A stretch of 64,000 bases of DNA from an uncultured Bacteroidales bacterium (GCA_900318445.1 ONKO01000001.1:124001-188000); one strand, 5' to 3'; positions 27,801 through 35,378 are shown, numbered from the stretch's first letter. Notes: generated by a model not told the origin, from the sequence alone. Numbers and translations: made by a program.

Positions 27801-28574
27801 AGCGCCGCTTCGCTGTTCGGCGACATGGAGGAAATGAAGCCCGAGCGCCCCGCCATGCCCGAAAACGAGGGCTATATGGATATCATGGAGGTGCTGCAGC
27901 GGGAAAAAGACCTGGTGGGCATGTACCTGAGCTCACACCCGCTGGACCGCTACGATTTCGAGATGCGCCACTTCGTGAGCTGCAAGCTGGCCGACCTTTC
28001 CAACCTCATCTCCGAATGCGAAGCGAAGAAGCAGACGCAGAAGGTCTATATTGCCGGTATAGTGACCGATTTTAAGCAGTTGACCACCAAGACGGGGAAA
28101 CCCTACTCCCGCACCGTTTTAGAGGATTACAGCGGCTCTTATGAGCTCGCGCTCTTTGGCAAGGACCACGAGGCGTTCATGCAGTACATGACGCCCAAGG
28201 CAACGCTGTTCCTGGAAGGCGAAATCGCCGAGAAATTCTTCCTGAAACCGGAGGAGCGCGCACAGGGCAAATCGGCCCCCTATTCCTTCAAACTGAAGAA
28301 GGTCACCCTGCTGGGCAACATCTCCGACGACCTCCTCACCGGTTTCAGCATGGATGTCACTACGCCCATGCTTACCCAGCAGTTCCGTGAAGACCTTGTG
28401 AAGGTGGTCAAGAAGCACAAGGGAAACATTCCCCTTACCCTCTTCCTCTACGACCCTGGCACCAAGTACCGCATCCAGTTCTACTCCAAGAAATTCCAGG
28501 TTGCCGTTACATCCGAGTTCATTCAGGATCTCACCCGCATTGGCGTAAACAAATACGAAGTGACAAGGCGGTAG
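24822..28574 (+). CDS. dnaE: DNA polymerase III subunit alpha
   Basis: 1250 aa, replicative polymerase of the DnaE class. The N-terminal PHP domain starts FVHLHVHTQYSILDGQ. Catalytic aspartates are in PDIDVDFED (residues 433-441). The helix-hairpin-helix region follows, and an OB-fold lies near 1060-1150 (VYIAGIVTDFK). ATG 24822 is chosen because it gives the canonical N-terminus and follows the -7 box; the longer frame from 24783 runs through the promoter. The gene is flanked on both sides by inverted copies of a 107-bp element. Confidence 0.97.
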   Translation: MNFVHLHVHTQYSILDGQSSIENLFNRAEELGMPALAITDHGNMYGVKEFFKYAKKHPNVKPIIGCEIYVSKGDHRVKEKGYYHLILLAKNYAGYLNLVKIVSEGHINGMYYKPRVSHEVIEKYHEGLICSSACMAGEVPRAILAHDDKAVEEAILWHKRVFGEDYYLEVMKHKTEVPGLDNDLYQKQCYYTDEIFKLAEKYGIKVIATNDAHFVNKEDGPVHDRLICLTTNAYIDDPDRLRYTQQEYIKTEEEMLSLFPDHPEALSNTLEVANKIEVYSIDRDPVLPVYEIDPAFMANIDKYLEKYKDIIDAGRCDKHGTYRGDGFCHSVAYLCHLTYQGAHQRYGETLNQEQEERIDFELKTICRMGFPDYFLIVQDYIAASRAMGSMVGPGRGSAAGSVVAYCLKITNLDPIRYQLLFERFLNPDRISMPDIDVDFEDLTKAHQYVEEKYGTSHVSRVITFGTMAAKSAIKDVARISRLSIDESNRLTKMVPDRLSEKKEKEYPFNPKLDELKPGFKVVEKEVDGVKKTYQVGMEDVDVKITLKNCYRLVPEFIEELKNGPEINKEVLKYAQALEGCVRQVGVHACATIIGRGDLTDYLPICLSKDKETGEDVRTSQYDGHYIEDVGMLKMDFLGLITLSIIHNCLDLIREHHGEDIDIEAIPIDDKPTYDLYGRGDTTSVFQFESEGMKTWLQKLRPSRFEDLIAMNALYRPGPMDYIPDFVARKLGEQAIEYDLPEMEEFLEDTYGVTVYQEQVMLLSQKLAGFTKGEADKLRKAMGKKQIDILNSLKDKFMSGGQANGHPEKVLDKIWKDWEKFAQYAFNKSHATCYAWVSYQTGWLKCHYPSEFFASCLDCAKSMDEIVKIMDDCKGHGIKVLNPDVNESAAQFTVNKNGDVRFALGSIKGFGANVVDAIIKEREENGLFTDIYDFVERMSGAVNRKSFENLLNAGAFDSFGHKRSMYYQPGKGSNELFIDQITRYGDLYKNDTVSSAASLFGDMEEMKPERPAMPENEGYMDIMEVLQREKDLVGMYLSSHPLDRYDFEMRHFVSCKLADLSNLISECEAKKQTQKVYIAGIVTDFKQLTTKTGKPYSRTVLEDYSGSYELALFGKDHEAFMQYMTPKATLFLEGEIAEKFFLKPEERAQGKSAPYSFKLKKVTLLGNISDDLLTGFSMDVTTPMLTQQFREDLVKVVKKHKGNIPLTLFLYDPGTKYRIQFYSKKFQVAVTSEFIQDLTRIGVNKYEVTRR

Positions 28575-28586
28575 GGCAGTTTGACC

Positions 28587-28693
28587 GTGGCGCCTAAGTC
28601 GTTCATTATAAGCCATTTAGAGTAACTGACGGGTACCGAAATGGCACCCGTCAGTTACTCTAAAGTGTTGCTAATCAGGCGCTTAAGCGCCAC
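28587..28693 (-). mobile_element. 107-bp palindromic MITE/REP-like element, copy 2 (inverted)
   Basis: Same length, same GTGGCG/CGCCAC ends and same central hairpin (28616-28637 with 28643-28664, one mispair, loop GAAAT) as copy 1, but in opposite orientation. It starts 12 bp after the dnaE stop and ends 9 bp before the convergent DUF4923 gene. Confidence 0.8.
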
Positions 28694-28702
28694 GCAGCAC
28701 AG

Positions 28703-29362
28703 CTATTTGCTCAGCTTGAAGCCCACCTTGAAGTTGTCATAACCATCGGCGAGCTTGGCGATGGCGCCGACGGAGCTGGAGGACTGGCCAATCTTGGCAG
28801 CGACCTTCTTGAGGAGGGCGACGGTCTTGTTGGCAGGGAAGAGCATCTTGGCACCGGTGAGACCGGATTCCAGGACGCCCGTCATGCAGAAGTACTGCAT
28901 GGTCTTGCCGAAGGTGAGAGTAACGGTCTTTTCAGCGTCTCCCACCTTGTAGGTGCCGGACAGAGGAATGGAGCCCACGTTCATGACAAAGGTGTTGTCG
29001 GCCGAGTTGAAGGTGAACTTCACGACGCCGGGAACGATACCCACCTTGGCCAGGTATTCATCGGCCTTGGTCTCGATACCGGAAGTGACGGCGGAGCCGG
29101 CCAGGTTGGCCACGATGCCACCCTCGGAGCTGGTAGCCGATACGGCGATACCATTGTAGTTATACATTCCGTTCAGGCTCACGGGTGCGGAATAAACCGT
29201 GCCGGCCAGTCCGGAAACCACGTTGGTGATAGCCGATACAGTGGAAGCGGCCTTGGAAGACTGGCCGCCCTGATTGCTGAAGAGAACCTCCATGAGGCTC
29301 TGAGCCGAGACTGCGCCGGAGAAAGCGACAGTCATTGCAAGAACAGTAAATAATTTCTTCAT
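28703..29362 (-). CDS. DUF4923 (lipocalin-like) exported protein
   Basis: 219 aa. A signal peptide (LFTVLAMTVAFSGAVSAQ) precedes a low-complexity Ser/Val/Ala stretch and a beta-rich body (VKFTFNSADNTFVMNVGSIP, LSGTYKVGDAEKTVTLTFG), which resembles the DUF4923 lipocalin-like family of Bacteroidales. Function unknown, probably periplasmic or outer-membrane associated. It lies 26 bp downstream of the ThiL-like gene on the same strand and may be cotranscribed. The end faces the inverted 107-bp element. Confidence 0.75.
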   Translation of the reverse strand: MKKLFTVLAMTVAFSGAVSAQSLMEVLFSNQGGQSSKAASTVSAITNVVSGLAGTVYSAPVSLNGMYNYNGIAVSATSSEGGIVANLAGSAVTSGIETKADEYLAKVGIVPGVVKFTFNSADNTFVMNVGSIPLSGTYKVGDAEKTVTLTFGKTMQYFCMTGVLESGLTGAKMLFPANKTVALLKKVAAKIGQSSSSVGAIAKLADGYDNFKVGFKLSK

Positions 29363-29388
29363 AGTACTTGGTTATTGAGTGTTAAACA

Positions 29389-30387
29389 TTATTCTTCGGG
29401 CCATCCCTGCGCCTTCACCGGAAACTCCACGCCCTCGGGGGTGACCAGTACCGTCCCGGCCTCGGGCTGCGCCAGATGGCCGATAACGTCGAACGTCTGG
29501 AACTCCCGGCGGAACTTCTCCAGGTGCAGGATGGGGATCACAAAGAGCAGGCGGTTGTCGTCTCCTCCGTTCATGGCAGCCGAAATGGGATCCATGTCCA
29601 GTTCCTTTCCCAGCTGGAAGCTGTTGCCTTCGAAGGGGATTTTGTCGGCATACACCTTGGCACCCAGGCCGCTGTCCCGGGAAAGACGCTTCAAGGTGTC
29701 GGAGAGGCCGCGGGTAACAAAGTAACCGTACGAAGGATAGATTTCCTGATCCTCCAGACGGTCTACAACCGACGCCTCGAGCTCCGGACGCAGATACGCG
29801 CCCACCAGCATTTTGTACTGGCTCATATCCGGCTGCTCACCGCTCTGTTCAAACTTCCTGGCGCCCCTCTCCATCACCTGCAGACCCAGGAAAGCCGCAC
29901 CCAGGGAACCGGAAACGCAGATGAGATCCTTGGACTTGGCCGCCATGCGGCGCTTGTCGGTGAGAAGGGACGTCTCTCCCGTCGCGCTCAGGGACACGAA
30001 GAGACCGTTGTTCGACGGCTGAAGGTCCAGGTTCACGGCCTCGAAGCCATGTTCCTTGGCCGCCACCGTAATTCCCATCCAGAGTTCCTGGATTTGCGGG
30101 AAATCCAGTTTGGCCGATATCCCCAGCACCACGTTCAGGAGCTTGGGACGGGCCAGCGAGGCATAAAGCTCTCCCACCACACCCACGACGCATTTGTATC
30201 CCAGGTGCTTGAAGGGGAAGTAGACCAGGTTAAAGTCAATTCCCTCCAGATACATACGGGCCGCCGTGATGATACGGCCACCCTTGGAAGAGATGTACGA
30301 AAGGCCGGAAACAGGAGAATAGGCAGAAAGCCTGTACAGCTGCTCGATAGCCTCTATTTTTCCAATTTCGGAGAAAGATTCTGCCAT
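29389..30387 (-). CDS. AIR synthase/ThiL-like protein lacking metal-binding aspartates
   Basis: 332 aa starting MAESFSEIGKIEAIEQLY. Its layout follows the thiamine-monophosphate kinase / PurM fold (EGIDF, PFKHLGYKCVVGVVGEL, IQELWMGITVAAKEHG, a C-terminal NGGDDNRLLFVIP). However, the Mg-ATP ligands of ThiL are changed: the GDDAAV position reads like VSGLSY, the TxD before EGxxF is TAA, the SD of NLSDIAAMG is absent, and GGDT is NLDL. It resembles the AIR-synthase-related proteins of Bacteroidales and is probably not a kinase. The frame stays open far upstream, antisense to the next gene. ATG 30387 was chosen because the -7 box at 30408-30415 would put transcription start at or after the earlier ATG (30405). 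Confidence 0.7.
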   Translation of the reverse strand: MAESFSEIGKIEAIEQLYRLSAYSPVSGLSYISSKGGRIITAARMYLEGIDFNLVYFPFKHLGYKCVVGVVGELYASLARPKLLNVVLGISAKLDFPQIQELWMGITVAAKEHGFEAVNLDLQPSNNGLFVSLSATGETSLLTDKRRMAAKSKDLICVSGSLGAAFLGLQVMERGARKFEQSGEQPDMSQYKMLVGAYLRPELEASVVDRLEDQEIYPSYGYFVTRGLSDTLKRLSRDSGLGAKVYADKIPFEGNSFQLGKELDMDPISAAMNGGDDNRLLFVIPILHLEKFRREFQTFDVIGHLAQPEAGTVLVTPEGVEFPVKAQGWPEE

Positions 30388-30407
30388 TGAGTAACGATTA
30401 ATCATTG

Positions 30408-30415
30408 CAAAAATA
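30408..30415 (-). promoter_or_regulatory. Bacteroidota -7 box for the ThiL-like gene
   Basis: TATTTTTG on the minus strand fits TAnnTTTG and lies 20 nt before the chosen ATG. The divergent DUF4838 gene has only a poor match (TATCTTGC) before its start. Confidence 0.5.
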
Positions 30416-30441
30416 GCAAATTTTAGTATCTTGCACAAGAT

Positions 30442-32646
30442 ATGAAAAAAGCAGTCCTGTCCGTCCTGATCCTGCTTTCCCTTGGCAGCCAGGCCCAAAA
30501 CGTCACCTTCAGCAAACACTCCCGCATTGTAAAAACCGCCGATACCCCCGAGATGGCAACGGCCGCCGGCATTCTCCGGCGCTATCTCTCTGAGGCCACC
30601 GGCTTCACATTCCCCGAAAGCCAGTCCCCCTCCGCGAGAAAAGGAGACATCCTCCTCAGGGACTTCAAAGGCCTCCCGGAAGACAGTTTCCGCATTGGTA
30701 CGGAGAACGGCGCCGTGGTGCTGGAGAGCACCGGAAAGGGGCTCATCTACGCCGCCTGCGACTTCCTGGAGCAGGAAATGGGCATGGACTACTGGGGAGA
30801 CGGAGAGTACTTCCTCCCTAAGGGAGCATCGGCCCAAATCAACGCCCGCACGGAGGTCCCCGCCTTCCGCTATCGGCAAACCAGCCATTACAGCCTCCGC
30901 AACGGCAAGGTGGCCACCTCCGACAATGGAGTGGACAAGGAGCACCGGGCCGATGACCTCTACCGCTACTGGTACCGCCTGGAAGAACCGCACCAACTCT
31001 TCGTGGACAACCTGTGGGTACACACCTGCAACAAACTCCTGCCTGCCTCCCGGTACGGGAAAGAGCACCCCGAATACTACGCCTTCTTTGACGGAAAACG
31101 CCATCCCGGCAGTGCCAGCCAGTGGTGCATGAGCAATCCCGAAGTCCTGGAAATTGTCTGCGGAACGCTCGACAGCCTGTTCCACGCCCACCCGGAGCAG
31201 ACCATGATTTCCATCTCCCAGAACGACGGCTCGGACACCTACTGCCGCTGCGAGGCCTGCCAGGCCATCATGGACGAGGAAGGAAGCCCCTCCGGCCTCT
31301 TCCTCCGCTTTGTCAACGCCGTAGCCCGCCGCTTCCCCGACAAGGAAATCTCCACCCTGGCCTACCTGTTCACGGTAAAGCCTCCCAAGGTTACGCGCCC
31401 GGAGAAAAACGTCTCCATCATGCTCTGCGACATTGACTGCCGACGCCAGACCGCCCTCACCGAGAACCCCTCCGGCCAGGAATTCATGGCCTGCCTGGAA
31501 GGCTGGAGCGCCATCTGCGACAACATCTTCCTCTGGGACTACGGCATCAACTTTGACAACTACCTCTCCCCCTTCCCCAACCTCCAGACCATCAAGGACA
31601 ACATGGTCATTTTCCAAAACCATGGCGTCAAGATGCACTTCTCCCAGATCAACAGCACCCTGGGAGGAGACATGGCAGAACTGAGGCCCTACCTCGTTTC
31701 CAAACTCATGTGGAACCCCGGGGCCAGCCTGGACTCCCTGGAACGGCATTTCTGTGAGCGCTACTACGGCGCCGCCGCAGAGAGCATCCTGCACTACATC
31801 CACACAATCGAAGGCGCGGCCGTCGGCACGGACGTAGACCTTTTCATCTACGACTCCCCCGTCTCCTACAAAGGCAATATCCTCAGACCCGCCCTTCTCC
31901 GGCGCTACAACGCCCTTTTTGACGCCGCAGAGGCGGCTGTGGCCGATGACACCGTGCGGCTGCAGCGCGTGCAGCGCACCCGTCTTCCCCTGCGGTATTC
32001 GTCGCTGGAAATAGCCCGCACAGACCCCGGGCGGGATTTCGCCGCCGTCGGAGAGGAACTGGACCGCTTTGAGGCCCAAATCAGGCGTTTTGGCATAGAA
32101 ACGCTGAACGAACGAGGCAATGATCCCCTCGCCTACTGCGAGATGTACAGAAGCCGTTATTTGCGCCGCGAAGAGAGTAATCTGGCCACACACTGCCCGG
32201 TTGTATTCCTGGAAGGCCCGCATCCCCGCTATGCCACCCTGGCCAAGACCGCCCTCACCGACGGCCTCTTTGGCGGCACCGGCTACGTGGAAAACTGGGT
32301 GGGTTGGGAAGGCTCCGACGCCGAGTTCGTCGTAGACCTGGGTTCCGTGAAACCCGTCCGCCGCGTGGGCGTAGACTTCCTCCGCCAGATTGGCGGCTGG
32401 GTGCTGGAGCCCATCGGCCTAAGCGTTTCTTTGAGTGCCGATGGTACCACGTACGAGACTTTGGGTGCCACTGAGAACCCCGAGAATCGCGACGGCACCA
32501 TTGGCTTCAAGAGCCTGGAAGTCGCAGGCGAAGGAACGGCCCGGTACGTAAAAATAAAAATATCCGGGCAGAAGATCTGCCCGGAATGGCACTACGGCGT
32601 TGGGAACCCCTGCTGGTTCTTCGCCGATGAAGTGTGGGTCTTTTAG
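30442..32646 (+). CDS. DUF4838 protein with C-terminal discoidin-like domain, predicted exported glycosidase
   Basis: 734 aa. A signal peptide (LSVLILLSLGSQA) is followed by an alpha-glucuronidase-type N-terminal domain (about 25-130). The DUF4838 region at about 170-440 includes SISQNDGSDTYCRCEAC and FLWDYGINFDNYL. A C-terminal F5/8-type-C-like fold at about 590-734 has VENWVGWEGSDAEFVVDLG. Such proteins are found among Bacteroidota carbohydrate-active genes, but the substrate is not known and I could not assign catalytic residues. Its 3' end overlaps the convergent tonB gene by 3 bp and also contains that gene's terminator hairpin. Confidence 0.78.
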   Translation: MKKAVLSVLILLSLGSQAQNVTFSKHSRIVKTADTPEMATAAGILRRYLSEATGFTFPESQSPSARKGDILLRDFKGLPEDSFRIGTENGAVVLESTGKGLIYAACDFLEQEMGMDYWGDGEYFLPKGASAQINARTEVPAFRYRQTSHYSLRNGKVATSDNGVDKEHRADDLYRYWYRLEEPHQLFVDNLWVHTCNKLLPASRYGKEHPEYYAFFDGKRHPGSASQWCMSNPEVLEIVCGTLDSLFHAHPEQTMISISQNDGSDTYCRCEACQAIMDEEGSPSGLFLRFVNAVARRFPDKEISTLAYLFTVKPPKVTRPEKNVSIMLCDIDCRRQTALTENPSGQEFMACLEGWSAICDNIFLWDYGINFDNYLSPFPNLQTIKDNMVIFQNHGVKMHFSQINSTLGGDMAELRPYLVSKLMWNPGASLDSLERHFCERYYGAAAESILHYIHTIEGAAVGTDVDLFIYDSPVSYKGNILRPALLRRYNALFDAAEAAVADDTVRLQRVQRTRLPLRYSSLEIARTDPGRDFAAVGEELDRFEAQIRRFGIETLNERGNDPLAYCEMYRSRYLRREESNLATHCPVVFLEGPHPRYATLAKTALTDGLFGGTGYVENWVGWEGSDAEFVVDLGSVKPVRRVGVDFLRQIGGWVLEPIGLSVSLSADGTTYETLGATENPENRDGTIGFKSLEVAGEGTARYVKIKISGQKICPEWHYGVGNPCWFFADEVWVF
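32555..32585 (-). terminator. tonB terminator embedded in the DUF4838 coding sequence
   Basis: On the minus strand TCCGGGCAG-ATCTT-CTGCCCGGA is followed by TATTTTTATTTTT, a classic intrinsic terminator 57 nt after the tonB stop at 32643. On the plus strand the same bases encode KIKISGQKICPE of the DUF4838 protein. A near copy of the hairpin terminates the second tonB at 33561-33593. Confidence 0.75.
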
Positions 32647-33332
32647 CGGAGCTGGAAGATCACAGGGAAGGTGTAACTCACTTTCACAGCGCGGTCACGC
32701 TGCCTGCCAGGCTTCCACTTGGGGGAGCTGGAAACAACACGGACGGCTTCCTTGTCCAGTGATTCATCCACGCCACGGAGTACGTGAACGTTGGATACGC
32801 GACCATCGGCCTCTACAGTGAACTGGAGGGTAACACGCCCCTGCACACCGTTCTCCTTAGCGATTTCCGGATAGACCAGACGGGAGTTCACCCACTTGGC
32901 AAATTCGTTGGCGTCTCCTTTGTTGAAAGAGGGCTTCTGCTCTACCACAAAGAAGGGGATGGCGTCCTCCTCTACTTCCTCCTCTTCTACCTCGGCCTCA
33001 CGATAACCCTGAATCTCGATAGCCTGGTTGTTTTCTTCCAGATGGATGAACAGGTCTTCCTCTACCATAATATCATCGTCTACAATGTTAAGGACATCGG
33101 AGAGATTGGGGAGAGAAGGAGCCTCGGGCGGAGGCGGAGGAAGGAAGGTCTGAATGGCGATGTAGTCATCGCACACAACCTGGGTAGTATCTTCCAGAAC
33201 CGCTACCCGCGTCTCCTTGGAAGACAGATTAAAGCCCAAATAGACAAACAGGAGGGCCACTACGAGACCACATTCCGTAAAGAGCACGCGCTTGTTCTCA
33301 AGGCTCTTGTTCTCAGATTTCTTGGTTTCCAT
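32643..33332 (-). CDS. tonB: TonB family energy-transducing protein, paralog 1
   Basis: 229 aa. An N-terminal membrane helix (LVVALLFVYLGF) precedes a proline stretch (PPPPPEAP), an acidic hinge (EVEEEEVEED) and a C-terminal TonB domain (YPEIAKENGVQGRVTLQFTV, VLRGVDESLDKEAVRVV). It couples inner-membrane proton motive force to TonB-dependent receptors such as SusC. METKKSENKS at 33332 is preferred to the upstream ATG because it aligns with the start of the neighbouring paralog. Tandem duplicate of the next tonB; the C-terminal halves are nearly identical. Confidence 0.9.
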   Translation of the reverse strand: METKKSENKSLENKRVLFTECGLVVALLFVYLGFNLSSKETRVAVLEDTTQVVCDDYIAIQTFLPPPPPEAPSLPNLSDVLNIVDDDIMVEEDLFIHLEENNQAIEIQGYREAEVEEEEVEEDAIPFFVVEQKPSFNKGDANEFAKWVNSRLVYPEIAKENGVQGRVTLQFTVEADGRVSNVHVLRGVDESLDKEAVRVVSSSPKWKPGRQRDRAVKVSYTFPVIFQLR

Positions 33333-33410
33333 AATACTGCGTTTTAAAGGGTTAATGCTATGATACATAAGTTCATACATTGGGCCATTATGCCACTTTT
33401 GGTACGGTAA

Positions 33411-33476
33411 GAATCTCGCATGCGTACCTGTAGAATCTCACAAAGCAGGGCTTCGCTTCTCGCAGTAGTATTATGC
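33411..33476 (-). promoter_or_regulatory. Repeated TGYGAGATTC motifs upstream of tonB paralog 1
   Basis: Plus-strand GAATCTCGCA (33411), GAATCTCACA (33433) and TTCTCGCAGTAG (33458) resemble GAATCTCGCAGTAG at 34391, upstream of the second tonB. They may be operator sites or leftovers of the tandem duplication. I saw no exact TAnnTTTG box for this gene; AATCTTTG on the minus strand near 33490 is the nearest. Confidence 0.3.
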
Positions 33477-33560
33477 TATGTCAAAGATTTTCAACACATT
33501 AAGAATATCGCGCCACTTTAAAATCTCTTTTTAGCAGAAAGAAATCTCCCACGGCAGGGC

Positions 33561-33593
33561 AAAAAAATATCCGGGCAGTTTTTCTGCCCGGAT
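33561..33593 (-). terminator. Intrinsic terminator of tonB paralog 2
   Basis: Minus strand: ATCCGGGCAG, 5-nt loop, CTGCCCGGAT, then a run of seven Ts, located 25 nt after the stop at 33618. The stem is the same as in the terminator of paralog 1, so the duplication included the terminator. Confidence 0.85.
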
Positions 33594-33617
33594 TTTAGCT
33601 TGAAAAGCCGCTTAATT

Positions 33618-34310
33618 TTAGCGGAGCTGGAAGATCACAGGGAAGGTGTAGGTAACCTTTACGGCGCGGTCACGCTGCTTGCCGGGCTTCCACTTGGGGG
33701 AGCTGGAAACAACACGGACGGCTTCCTTGTCCAGGGACTCATCCACGCCACGGAGTACGCGAACGTTGGTTACGCGGCCGTCGGCCTCTACCGTGAACTG
33801 GAGGGTAACACGGCCCTGTACACCATTTTCCTTAGCGATTTCCGGATAAACCAGACGGGAGTTCACCCACTTGGAGAATTCGTTGGCGTCTCCACCATTG
33901 AAGGAAGGTTTCTGCTCTACCAGCTGGAAAGGAATGGCTTCCTCTTCCACTTCCTCTTCTTCTACCTCGGCCTCACGATAGTCCTGAATCTCGACAGCCT
34001 GGTTGTTGTCTTCCAGGTTGATGAACAGGTCATCGTCCAGCTTGATGTCATCGTCCACGATGTCAATCTGGTCGGACAGGACAGGGATGGAAGGAGCCTC
34101 GGGCGGGGGCGGGGGAAGTTCGTTCTGGATAGCGATCATTTCTTCCTCGACCACGACCTGGGTGGTATCTTCCAGAACGGCAACCTGGGCGTCCTTGGAG
34201 GACCAGTTGAAGCCCAGATAGACAATCAGGAGAGCAACCACCAGACCGATTTCGGTGAAAAGCAGTTTCTTGTTTTCAAGGCTGGCTTTTTCGGATTTCT
34301 TGATTTCCAT
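33618..34310 (-). CDS. tonB: TonB family energy-transducing protein, paralog 2
   Basis: 230 aa with the same layout as paralog 1: basic MEIKKSEKAS, membrane helix LVVALLIVYLGF, PPPPPEAP, acidic EVEEEEVEEE, and a C-terminal TonB domain ending TYTFPVIFQLR. The two proteins differ mostly in the periplasmic spacer (IDIVDDDIKLDDDLF here). It has its own promoter and terminator, so the pair can be expressed separately. Different spacers may suit different receptors, but this is inference. Confidence 0.92.
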   Translation of the reverse strand: MEIKKSEKASLENKKLLFTEIGLVVALLIVYLGFNWSSKDAQVAVLEDTTQVVVEEEMIAIQNELPPPPPEAPSIPVLSDQIDIVDDDIKLDDDLFINLEDNNQAVEIQDYREAEVEEEEVEEEAIPFQLVEQKPSFNGGDANEFSKWVNSRLVYPEIAKENGVQGRVTLQFTVEADGRVTNVRVLRGVDESLDKEAVRVVSSSPKWKPGKQRDRAVKVTYTFPVIFQLR

Positions 34311-34344
34311 AATTGCTTTATTTTTGAGTTGTACTTTTCCGATA

Positions 34345-34352
34345 CAAAGGTA
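34345..34352 (-). promoter_or_regulatory. Bacteroidota -7 box for tonB paralog 2
   Basis: TACCTTTG on the minus strand fits TAnnTTTG, with TTTGACA 11 nt upstream. The leader to the ATG at 34310 is about 30 nt. The rest of 34353-34523 is AT-rich and shows nothing else I can name except one GAATCTCGCA motif at 34391. Confidence 0.6.
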
Positions 34353-34523
34353 AAAAGACTTGTCAAATACCCCAAAAAAAGCCCAAAAAAGAATCTCGCA
34401 GTAGGGTTATTGTAAACACTTTACAATCAATGCTTTACAAAAACACCAAAAATTCATTTTCTCTCACGCGTGTGGTTTTTGGTCGAATATCAGCAAAAAA
34501 CTGCTTTTTACCACCATTATTTT

Positions 34524-35378
34524 TTACCGCTCCAACTGCCCTAGAAGGAAATCCCGGTCCTCACTTCCAACATTTTTCAACCGCTCCTTAAGCCGGTAAA
34601 GACGGTTGTAAACGTAGGGCTTGTCCTTCTCCAGAAGAGTGGAAATGGTAGTGGAAGAGAAGCCGGCGACGGTAAACATATAGAGCAGATAGTCCTCTTC
34701 TTTAACCGTAGGAAGCGCTACTTTCAAGCGCTTCATGACATTGTCGCGGGATTCATTGAGAGACTTCTCCAATCCCTGACGGAGCTTGGAATTGCCGCGA
34801 AGACCCTCTACCAGGGTACGGACTTCCTTCAAGACTTTGGGCTGCAGATTGTCCGTTCCCTCGTAAACGTAATATTGTTCAAACAGGCGGTCCAGCATAT
34901 CCAGGCCGATATCCTGCCCCTTCTGGCGGCCCTGGAGCGCGCTGAGGCGGCTTTGCAGGTCTTCTGCAGCAGAAAGGATGCGCTCGTTCTCGGCCTTTTT
35001 CTGGAGGAGCAGCCGCTGTGTCTGGGATTTCCTGGCCCAGAAATACAGCACCAGCGTGGAGAGGATAGCCACCAGGAGCAGCGCCAGATTGGAAAGTCGC
35101 ATACGCTCGAGTTCCTTGTACTGGTAAGCGCGGGCCAGGGCGCTACTATGAGCGTCATCCAGGAAGAAATAGTTCCTGTAAAAGACCTCTGCGCTGAGGT
35201 AATCGTAGGTGGCTTTATCGTGGTTGGAGAGGCTGCTTCTGTCCAGGCTGTCCAGCCGATATAGTGCGCCCTCCGGATCCACGTCCATTTGGGCAGAGAT
35301 TTCCCGCAAAACAGCATTCTCCCGGTTGCAGGCAACTGGGAGAATGGCTAAAATGCAGAAAATCAGGAGATTTCTCAT
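34524..35378 (-). CDS. Membrane-anchored HTH (LuxR-like) regulator with short periplasmic domain
   Basis: 284 aa. The signal or lipoprotein-like N-terminus (LLIFCILAILPVAC) is followed by a short helical segment (about 25-95), a membrane helix (LSNLALLLVAILSTLVLYFWA) and a coiled coil (about 120-150). The C-terminal helical domain, EEDYLLYMFTVAGFSSTTISTLLEKDK to the end, looks like the DNA-binding part of Bacteroidota TPR-HTH membrane regulators. Those usually carry a long periplasmic TPR array; here only about 70 residues remain. It starts 2 bp after glyQS and is probably cotranscribed with it. Target genes are unknown. Confidence 0.6.
   Translation of the reverse strand: MRNLLIFCILAILPVACNRENAVLREISAQMDVDPEGALYRLDSLDRSSLSNHDKATYDYLSAEVFYRNYFFLDDAHSSALARAYQYKELERMRLSNLALLLVAILSTLVLYFWARKSQTQRLLLQKKAENERILSAAEDLQSRLSALQGRQKGQDIGLDMLDRLFEQYYVYEGTDNLQPKVLKEVRTLVEGLRGNSKLRQGLEKSLNESRDNVMKRLKVALPTVKEEDYLLYMFTVAGFSSTTISTLLEKDKPYVYNRLYRLKERLKNVGSEDRDFLLGQLER

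Noticed and set aside
30388-32223. Upstream extension of the ThiL-like frame, antisense to the DUF4838 gene
   Set aside because: It would run through the -7 box at 30408-30415 and the body of a well-supported gene; the extension has no homology that I recognise.
33411-33476. CRISPR-like short direct repeats
   Set aside because: Repeats are about 10 nt, irregularly spaced and imperfect; no array structure or cas gene.
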